A stretch of DNA of 20,454 bases from a virus, in IMG/VR virus record IMGVR_UViG_3300009436_000142, positions 1-20,454 of that record; one strand, given 5' to 3'. How positions within the stretch are numbered: the stretch's first letter is position 1; each line of letters begins with the position of its first letter. The position numbers and the translations under genes are program-made. Below are positions 14,650 through 20,454 of this stretch, one piece after another. The notes beneath the pieces were generated by a model. That model was given only the letters and a program-made list of their open reading frames with translations. It did not search any database and was not told the origin of the DNA.

Positions 14650-14654
14650 GGAGG
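14648..14654 (+). promoter_or_regulatory. strong ribosome-binding site of the tail chaperone gene
   Basis: AAGGAGG, seven bases before ATG 14662, overlapping the stop codon of the previous gene. It is among the best Shine-Dalgarno sequences in the window and predicts high expression of the chaperone, which is normally needed in many copies. Confidence 0.8.
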
Positions 14655-14661
14655 CATTTAA

Positions 14662-15066
14662 ATGCAACTAAAAAACTTAATTATAGACAGTAAATCAGCT
14701 TGGGTAGACTTTCCTGGGTTATCTGGATTCTCAGTAGAGGTAGTAAACCTCTCGCGAAAAGAGATTCAAGCACTACGTAAGCGATGTATTACACAAAAGC
14801 TCGATCGCAAAACTCGCACAATGGAAGAAGTATTAGATGAAGAAAAGTTCGTTGAGTATTTCACTGGGTCTACTGTAAAGAACTGGAAAGGGCTAACCCT
14901 AGAACATTTAGAAACTCTTATTCTTATTGATACAGAAGAAAAAGACTTAAAAACAGAATTAGAATACTCAGTAGAAAATGCAGAAATTCTAGTAGCTCAA
15001 TCAGCAGAATTCGATACGTGGCTCAACGAGGTAGTCTTTGATCTAGATAACTTTCGTACAGTCTGA
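14662..15066 (+). CDS. tail assembly chaperone, short form (lambda gpG analogue)
   Basis: A 134-residue protein directly upstream of the tape measure gene, where lambda-like phages encode the chaperone that coats the tape measure and recruits tube subunits. It begins with beta-rich LIIDSKSAWVDFPGLSGF, has a basic segment (RKEIQALRKRC, about 32-42) and then an acidic helical C-terminal half (TEEKDLKTELEYSVENAEI), typical of such chaperones by size and charge but too divergent to name a family. The end overlaps an open frame (from 15047) that has no start codon, so most copies should stop at TGA 15064 and a minority continue by frameshift. The gene has a strong AAGGAGG ribosome site. Confidence 0.8.
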   Translation: MQLKNLIIDSKSAWVDFPGLSGFSVEVVNLSRKEIQALRKRCITQKLDRKTRTMEEVLDEEKFVEYFTGSTVKNWKGLTLEHLETLILIDTEEKDLKTELEYSVENAEILVAQSAEFDTWLNEVVFDLDNFRTV

Positions 15067-15439
15067 ACGTGAGTTATTTTGGGAACGCTTAGATCGTTAT
15101 TTCAAAAACTCCGACTCAAAGATAGATGTAAATAAGTATTTTGAGATATGTGAGCAGCTGAATCAAGAAATAGATTGGACGAAAGTCCCTGTTTCCTGGG
15201 AAGAAATACCTGAGATAGCTAGAGCCGCAATTAATGCTTTCAATATGTTAGGAGATAGAATAGCAGTAGATATAGGCTATTTAGGAAAAGATTATACTAA
15301 TTTACCTTTATACATGGAAATATGGGAAATAGAGGATAAAGAGTTCTTTCTAGAGATAATAAACTGGTTAGACTCAAGAGCTATCAAAAAATCCGCAGAA
15401 ACAATGAAGCGGGAAAGAGATAAGCTAAAGAGAAAATAA
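15047..15439 (+). CDS. tail assembly chaperone C-terminal extension, reached by +1 frameshift (lambda gpT analogue)
   Basis: A 130-codon open stretch in the +1 frame relative to the short chaperone, from just after an in-frame TAG (15044-15046) to TAA 15437-15439, two bases before the tape measure start. Codons 15047-15244 contain no ATG, GTG or TTG, yet the translation looks real (SERELFWERLDRYFK, then YFEICEQLNQEIDW, then VSWEEIPEIARAAINAF), so it is not a separate gene starting at the first in-frame ATG (15245). A +1 slip at TTT_C (15052-15055) would give a 258-residue fusion: 131 residues of the short form plus 127 from this frame. It ends in a very basic helix (KKSAETMKRERDKLKRK). In lambda the equivalent fusion bridges the tape measure and tube protein. 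The frame geometry is clear; the exact slip site is inferred. Confidence 0.75.
   Translation: MTFVQSERELFWERLDRYFKNSDSKIDVNKYFEICEQLNQEIDWTKVPVSWEEIPEIARAAINAFNMLGDRIAVDIGYLGKDYTNLPLYMEIWEIEDKEFFLEIINWLDSRAIKKSAETMKRERDKLKRK
15052..15055 (+). other. candidate +1 ribosomal frameshift site
   Basis: The two frames overlap only between 15047 and the TGA at 15064-15066. Of the short-form codons in that overlap, only TTT (15052-15054) can re-pair after a +1 move, because tRNA-Phe reads TTC at 15053-15055. None of the other codons there re-pairs well, and no -2 slip is plausible. No Shine-Dalgarno-like stimulator is seen at prfB-like spacing. Confidence 0.6.
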
Positions 15440-15440
15440 C

Positions 15441-18400
15441 GTGGCAAGTGAAGTCAAGGTAAAGATAAAAATTGATGATGACGGAAGTCTATCTGTAGTC
15501 GCTAAGGAAGCTAATAAAGCTACTAAGGCTACAGAGAAGCTTGGCACTGCTACGAACAAAACTAATAAGACCCGTAGTAAATATCATAAACAAGAGAAGG
15601 GAGTTGCAGGTGCAACCAGTAACTCTACTAAAAGTTTTGCAAAACAAGCCCAGACTATCGGTGGTGGTAGTTCGGGTCTTGTTGGTGCATACGCAACTCT
15701 TGCTGCGCACGTATTTGCAGTATCCGCTGCTTTTGGTGTCCTTTCTAGGAATGCAGGTTTCAAGCAGTTGGAGCAAGGCATTATCTTTACAGGTAGAGCA
15801 GCAGGTGCCAATCTGCCTCTACTATCGAAAAATCTAAAAGAAATAACTGATAGTGCCATTTCTACTGCTGATGCAATGAAAGCGGTAGCTATTGGTACGT
15901 CTGCAGGATTTAGTTCAAGTCAATTAGAAGGTTTAACAAGTGTAGCTAAAGGGGCTAGTTTGGCTTTAGGTAGAGATATGACCGATGCCCTGGATCGTCT
16001 TGTACGAGGTGCAGCAAAACTAGAGCCTGAGATACTTGATGAATTAGGTATCATGGTTCGACTAGATAAAACTGCTCAGGACTATGCAGGGAGCTTGGGT
16101 AAAACCGTATCTCAGTTAAGTGTATTTGAAAAGCGAATGGCCTTTACAAATGCTATTATAACACAGGGCGAGCAAAAATTCGGTGCTTTAAATAATATAA
16201 TTGAAGCCAACCCCTACTCAAAACTTGCAGCAACTTTTGACTCTTTACTTAAAAATACAATCGCCTTTGTAGAAAAAGGACTAGGCCCTGTAGTATCTTT
16301 ACTTGCTAGTAATGTTGGGCTACTAACGGGTGCTATAGGTATATTTGCAGCAGGTGTTGTAAAAATGATGATACCCGCCCTTACTCAAGGCGGTAAAGCG
16401 GCTTCAGAAATGGCTGCAAGAACTCGAGACATGGCTAAAGAACAATTACAGTCAGTAAAAGTCTTTAAAGGTGCGCCAAAAGTTTTTACAGATCTCCAAA
16501 AGAAAATGGCTGCAGGCACTGCAACTGAAAACGATATGGTTAAGGCAAAGGCAAGCTTGAACCAGTCTATTGCTAAACATCAAAAGCTTCAAAAACAAGA
16601 TTCTGTAAGATACGCTAAAAGTACGGTTGAAGGCCAGAAAAAGATAGCAATTATAAATTCAGAAAAAGCTGCACTAAATGATTTGATTAGGGTTGAGCAG
16701 TTGGAAGCAAAAGCTACTTTGATGTCAGGTAGAGCAGATGTTATGCATACCGCAAGTACGGGAGGTTTAATAGCTACTTATAAAGCTCTTACGGTACAAA
16801 TTACACTGGAACACGCAGCCCTAACAGCAGAAACCCAAGGCACAAATTTAGCTACTAGAGCTAAACAGAGACTTACTCTTGTAGCCGCACAAGCAGGACT
16901 AGCAGTGCGAGCTTTTGGTACTGCAATTATGAATGCTATACCTGTGATTGGTATGATAGTTTTTGCAATCTCATTAGCTGTTGCAGGATTTAAAAAGTTT
17001 TTTATGGCGCCTCCAACGGCATTGGAAAAACAGCTTGAAAAAACTAAAGAAGCTTTCGAAGATTTCCCTAATGTTTTAAATCAGATGATAGATGCGTACT
17101 CTCTCGCTACTACTAGTGCTGAGAGGTTTGAGGTTTCTTTAAAAGCGCAGGTAGGGCTAGTAAGTCAAGTAACTGATCAAATGAGAAAATTAGTAACTGT
17201 GCAGCAAGCAAGTATTCTCGCTGCACAGGCAAAGGCCGAAGCCAATTTAGTAAAAAAACAACTAGCTGCTAAGAAGCTAGGTGCTAACCCTGAGCAAAGC
17301 AGTAGGCCTGTGGTATTTGGCGCTCCAAGCTATGCTGGTGCCACGATAACAAAGCAGGGGATGGCCGAAGCTTCGGTGAATTCTGCAAAGCGAGAAGCAG
17401 AAGAGGCCAAGAAAAAGAAGGTCCAAGTAGAGCAAACCAGAGATGCTATGATAGATGCCATCTCCGAACAAGTAGCTTTTCAACGAGCATTTAATAGTGT
17501 TCAAGAAGAGGGCAGTGATGGGCTGAAAGTAGGTATTACTGTACTTGAAGGATATGAAACAGCCCTAGCGAATTTAGTAAAAGTAGAGACCTTAAAAGAC
17601 ATAAATGATGTGAATAAAGGGTTAATGGCCTTAAATGTAGAAGTAGCAGGAGTTAAAGACTCTTTTGACCAAGGACTGGAAAGTAGCAGAAAATTTACAG
17701 AACACTTCGCAAAAATGGAAAAACCAACGGGTAAACTAAGTGCAGAAATGGAACTAATGAGTGATGCTATAAATGCCATGGGGGACAATGATAAGTTTGT
17801 GGAGGTCTTTGAGAGGTACGCTGACGCTTTCGCAAAATTCGGAGCTACGGACGCAGAAGGTGCCAGAAGAATACTACAGACAATAAAAGATATCAATCAG
17901 GAAACAAAAGATCAAGCCTTGCAAAAAGGACTGCAAGCAGGGGACCCCGATACTTACAGAAGCCCTTATGCCGTAGAAAAAGCAAATATGGCTAACTTAC
18001 AAAAACGAAAGGCCACTGAAATTAAAGAAGTGCAGTTTCAGTCAGGCATACAAGAGGCAGCATACCAGAATAGCCCTCTAAGTGGGTCTATGGACAGAGA
18101 TAAGTTTCTTGGTGCGGGCAATGCTAACGCCGATGCCTTATCTGCTGCACAAATTGCAAAAGCAGCAACGGAAAAAGAAATACTTGCAAGTAGAAAAAAA
18201 CTTAGTGGGTTTAAAACAGAAGACTTTAATAGCAGAGATGTGTCTGGTTTAAATACAGGTGCAACTTTATCAAATTCTTTTGGTGCTGGAGCACAAGGCA
18301 CAGCACTGGATCCAGCATCCAGCGCCAGCGCGGGAGAAAAACTTGCTGCAGTAAACGATGCTATGTCTCCAATGATGGAAAACCTAGCTTCGCTTGGCCC

Positions 18401-19334
18401 GGAAGGAGCACTCATGGCTTCAGCTATGGAAGGGGCGATGTCTTTAGGGGAAACGTTAATAACCAGCTTTGAAGGAGGAAAAATGGGGGCTGCAGATATG
18501 CTTAACGCTGTTGGCTCAGCTATTGGGGCAATAAACCAGATGCAACAAGCCCAGACGAAGAGAAAGGTTATGGCTGTGGACAAAGAAATTGCTGCAGAGA
18601 AGAAAAGGGATGGATCTTCTAAACAGAGTCTTGATAAAATTAAACAACTCGAAAAGAAAAAAGAAGGGATGGAGAAAAAAGCATTTGAAAGAAATAAGAA
18701 AATGCAAATGGCTCAAGTAGCCATCTCTATAGCTACAGGTATTGCAGGAGTATGGGGAGGTGTTAAAGACCCCTATATAGGACCGACTATGGCAACAGCA
18801 GTAAGCGCTATGATTTTAGGTATTGGTGCAGCACAGCTTTCTATGATCTCAGGTACTACATACGAGGGAGGAGCCTCTTCAGCAGACGCAGGAGCAGGCG
18901 GAGGTGCACGTAGTGCAACGGCAGGAGAAAGATCAAACACTGTGGATTTAGCAAGATCACAAAGTGCGGTAGGAGAACTAGGATATGCACGTGGTGAATC
19001 AGGTGTTGGAGATGCAAACAGCTTTAAGCCTGCATTCACAGGTGCTCGTTACAGAGCAGCCGGAGGAAGCACTGGGTATATGGTAGGCGAGCAAGGTCCC
19101 GAACTGTTTATGCCTGATACCCCTGGTACCATTATTCCTGCAGGAGAGACTGCGGGAGCGGGGACACCTTCAAATGTTAATATCTCTATTCAAGCATTAG
19201 ATTCAGCAGGTGTAGAAGATATTTTAGTATCTCAGAGAGCAAACATTATATCAATGATAAGAGAATCGGCAAACCAAGTAGGTGATACATTCCTAGAAAA
19301 TGTAGACACTGTAAGTGATGGAGCAACATACTAA
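15441..19334 (+). CDS. tape measure protein
   Basis: A 1297-residue protein, the longest gene in the window. It sets tail length and is passed into the host during DNA entry. At about 0.15 nm per residue it predicts a tail of roughly 190 nm. Seen in order: N-terminal beta-rich segment and Lys/Thr-rich stretch (1-70); hydrophobic helix about 79-101; a region with KTVSQLSVFEKRMAFTNAII (221-240), typical of tape measures; hydrophobic segments about 280-310 and 490-517; long Ala/Lys/Glu-rich coiled coil (about 525-1080); a hydrophobic Ala/Gly region containing AISIATGIAGVW; a Gly-rich linker; and the motif GYMVGEQGPELFMPDTPGTI (1212-1231), common near the C-terminus of phage tape measures. The start is GTG 15441, one base after the chaperone stop, with a weak ribosome site. 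It overlaps the next gene by TAATG. Confidence 0.95.
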   Translation: MASEVKVKIKIDDDGSLSVVAKEANKATKATEKLGTATNKTNKTRSKYHKQEKGVAGATSNSTKSFAKQAQTIGGGSSGLVGAYATLAAHVFAVSAAFGVLSRNAGFKQLEQGIIFTGRAAGANLPLLSKNLKEITDSAISTADAMKAVAIGTSAGFSSSQLEGLTSVAKGASLALGRDMTDALDRLVRGAAKLEPEILDELGIMVRLDKTAQDYAGSLGKTVSQLSVFEKRMAFTNAIITQGEQKFGALNNIIEANPYSKLAATFDSLLKNTIAFVEKGLGPVVSLLASNVGLLTGAIGIFAAGVVKMMIPALTQGGKAASEMAARTRDMAKEQLQSVKVFKGAPKVFTDLQKKMAAGTATENDMVKAKASLNQSIAKHQKLQKQDSVRYAKSTVEGQKKIAIINSEKAALNDLIRVEQLEAKATLMSGRADVMHTASTGGLIATYKALTVQITLEHAALTAETQGTNLATRAKQRLTLVAAQAGLAVRAFGTAIMNAIPVIGMIVFAISLAVAGFKKFFMAPPTALEKQLEKTKEAFEDFPNVLNQMIDAYSLATTSAERFEVSLKAQVGLVSQVTDQMRKLVTVQQASILAAQAKAEANLVKKQLAAKKLGANPEQSSRPVVFGAPSYAGATITKQGMAEASVNSAKREAEEAKKKKVQVEQTRDAMIDAISEQVAFQRAFNSVQEEGSDGLKVGITVLEGYETALANLVKVETLKDINDVNKGLMALNVEVAGVKDSFDQGLESSRKFTEHFAKMEKPTGKLSAEMELMSDAINAMGDNDKFVEVFERYADAFAKFGATDAEGARRILQTIKDINQETKDQALQKGLQAGDPDTYRSPYAVEKANMANLQKRKATEIKEVQFQSGIQEAAYQNSPLSGSMDRDKFLGAGNANADALSAAQIAKAATEKEILASRKKLSGFKTEDFNSRDVSGLNTGATLSNSFGAGAQGTALDPASSASAGEKLAAVNDAMSPMMENLASLGPEGALMASAMEGAMSLGETLITSFEGGKMGAADMLNAVGSAIGAINQMQQAQTKRKVMAVDKEIAAEKKRDGSSKQSLDKIKQLEKKKEGMEKKAFERNKKMQMAQVAISIATGIAGVWGGVKDPYIGPTMATAVSAMILGIGAAQLSMISGTTYEGGASSADAGAGGGARSATAGERSNTVDLARSQSAVGELGYARGESGVGDANSFKPAFTGARYRAAGGSTGYMVGEQGPELFMPDTPGTIIPAGETAGAGTPSNVNISIQALDSAGVEDILVSQRANIISMIRESANQVGDTFLENVDTVSDGATY

Positions 19335-20074
19335 TGGCGTTCACAAATACGTTACCAGATCCAAATAACCCAATAACTCCTGCAGGGGCTACCACAGGAA
19401 CAGGGCCTGTTAACGGTCCTGGGTATTCCTCCGTATCTGTAAAATCGGTACTCCCTAGTATAGTTACTACTACTAACTCTGGTAGTACGATAGTGAGAAA
19501 TATAGCGGGACATAAGTGGCAGTTAAATATTTCTTATAACCCCCTTACACGCGCAGAGTTTGAGCCTTTACATGGCTTTCTTTTACAGAAAAAAGGAGGA
19601 ACCGCCCCTTTTTTTGTGTCGCTACCTCAGTATACCGCTCCACAAGATACAGCTTTTAATACGTTCGTAACTAGCAACAACTTTGCACCCAGCGCAGATG
19701 TAGCCGCAGGCTCGGACAGGTTCGAGATAACCCATACAAGTTACTCGTATGATACAGGCGACACTGATCAGGGTCTGCCTTCTGTAGGCGATATTTTTTC
19801 AGTAACAGATTCAGGCAATACAAACCACAAAAAAGTATATATGATTACCCGTGTAGAGACCAAATTAGACCAAAGTACGGGTGCTCTTGCTGCAACTAAT
19901 CTACGAATACATTTTACTCCCTCTCTGCAGAAGTCTGTAGAGAGCACCACGTCTACTATTAAGTTTAGAGATGTTCAATTCAGAGTAATCAATAAAAGCA
20001 AAGACATAGGGTACAACCTCGATGTTAATAACTTATACAAACTATCACTCAAACTAGAGGAGGCACAACCCTAA
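19334..20074 (+). CDS. tail-tip protein (distal tail/minor tail protein-like)
   Basis: A 246-residue protein coupled to the tape measure gene by a TAATG overlap. It occupies the slot of the distal-tail or lambda gpM-type protein, which caps the tube and anchors the tail tip. The segment WQLNISYNPLTRAEFEPLHGFLLQKKGGTAPFFVSLP (about 56-93) follows a pattern (strand, helix, FF-type strand) seen in tail-tip adaptors of this kind. Residues about 112-220 look like an inserted beta-rich domain (FEITHTSYSY...GDIFSV...HFTPSL). The N-terminal 35 residues are Pro/Thr/Gly rich. I cannot decide between Dit-like and gpM-like families; both give a tail-tip role. Confidence 0.65.
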   Translation: MAFTNTLPDPNNPITPAGATTGTGPVNGPGYSSVSVKSVLPSIVTTTNSGSTIVRNIAGHKWQLNISYNPLTRAEFEPLHGFLLQKKGGTAPFFVSLPQYTAPQDTAFNTFVTSNNFAPSADVAAGSDRFEITHTSYSYDTGDTDQGLPSVGDIFSVTDSGNTNHKKVYMITRVETKLDQSTGALAATNLRIHFTPSLQKSVESTTSTIKFRDVQFRVINKSKDIGYNLDVNNLYKLSLKLEEAQP

Positions 20075-20454
20075 TGGCACTTAGAAATATACCCACAGAC
20101 TTACAAGAAGTATTTAGCGATAATATACCTTTTACATATGCTCATTTAATAAAGTTCGAGAGACCTTCAACAGTTTCTCAGTATCTAGGTATAGGTGATA
20201 CAGACCCTACTAACTATACATATATAACCGACGCTGCTTACGATATCATATACAATGATGGTACAGGTAATGGCCCTCAGGTGTATAGATCTAATAAAGT
20301 ACTAAAAGTAGGTTCTACTAATGAAACCGTAAAAGCAAAAGCATCTAGTATCACGGTGCAGTTAGATTCTAGTACTATGGACTCTCAAGCGATTGAGCCT
20401 CGTTTTATTACTTTATCGACTGCAAAAGGTGGCATTGGCACACTAAACGCTACG
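20074..20454 (+). CDS. tail-tip protein, N-terminal part only (cut by window edge)
   Basis: The first 127 residues of a gene starting at ATG 20074, coupled to the previous gene by TAATG and preceded by AGAGGAGG (20056-20063). The frame is open to the window end. The visible part begins MALRNIPTDLQEVFSDN, then has hydrophilic beta-rich sequence (TYAHLIKFERPST, TYITDAAYDIIYNDG, VYRSNKVLKVG, ASSITVQLDSS). In siphoviruses the gene after the distal-tail position is often a gpL-like or other tip protein, and the FERP and YRS segments are compatible, but the piece is too short to name. It is a real gene by frame, coupling and composition. Confidence 0.7.
   Translation, partial: MALRNIPTDLQEVFSDNIPFTYAHLIKFERPSTVSQYLGIGDTDPTNYTYITDAAYDIIYNDGTGNGPQVYRSNKVLKVGSTNETVKAKASSITVQLDSSTMDSQAIEPRFITLSTAKGGIGTLNAT

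Noticed and set aside
15245-15439. Independent 64-residue gene starting at ATG 15245
   Set aside because: The same frame is open and protein-like for 198 bases upstream to 15047 with no start codon, and no Shine-Dalgarno of note precedes 15245; a frameshift extension explains it better.
18038-18583. 181-codon open frame on the minus strand within the tape measure gene
   Set aside because: It is a shadow of the Ala-rich coiled-coil coding sequence on the plus strand, has no ribosome site, and its translation is low-complexity Ser/Ala/Phe-rich.
1-20454. Diversity-generating retroelement, CRISPR array, tRNA, integrase or insertion sequence
   Set aside because: No reverse transcriptase, template/variable repeat pair, spaced direct repeats, cloverleaf or transposase-like frame was seen on either strand.

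Overview
This window reads as the virion-structure module of a tailed, long non-contractile-tailed (siphovirus-type) bacteriophage. It is probably a marine phage or prophage of a Gram-negative, sigma70-using host. The DNA is AT-rich, every gene is on the + strand, and genes are tightly packed, often with TAATG or TGATG stop/start overlaps. I see no sheath, integrase, repressor, tRNA, CRISPR array or insertion sequence. The host assignment is inference: it rests on two perfect-spacing sigma70 promoters, the phage gene types, and a resemblance of the first two small proteins to ones I recall from marine phages.

Layout. 21-554: two small genes, one basic and one an EF-hand/two-helix membrane protein. 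564-1868: terminase large subunit. 1890-1918: a consensus sigma70 promoter. 1932-5800: HNH protein, HK97-type portal, an unknown 97-residue protein, and one long ORF joining an HK97-type prohead protease, a helical scaffold-like segment and the major capsid protein. A second, better ribosome site lies inside that ORF, at the capsid part. 5820-5852: terminator-like hairpin. 5870-8216: head-tail connector, neck protein, tail terminator. 8280-9689: first tail-tube-like protein, followed by a second terminator (9710-9731). 9744-13538: a 1264-residue tail-tube paralogue split by about 940 residues that look like two seven-bladed FG-GAP/Asp-box beta-propellers. 13556-13584: second consensus promoter. 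13633-14649: third tail-tube paralogue. 14662-15439: tail assembly chaperone pair that appears to be joined by a +1 ribosomal frameshift. 15441-19334: tape measure protein, whose length predicts a tail near 190 nm. 19334-20454: two tail-tip genes, the last cut by the window edge.

How it fits together. Terminase packages DNA through the portal into a protease-matured HK97-fold capsid. The connector, neck and tail-terminator proteins close the head and join the tail. The chaperone G/GT pair and the tape measure build a tail tube from one or more of three tube paralogues. Terminators after the capsid and first tube genes, and promoters before the HNH gene and the third tube gene, would let the most needed proteins be made in excess.

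The most unusual items are the propeller-bearing tail-tube paralogue, the +1 (not the usual -1) frameshift in the tail chaperone gene, and the protease-scaffold-capsid ORF with a strong in-frame internal start. All functional calls come from reading motifs by eye; no database search was run.
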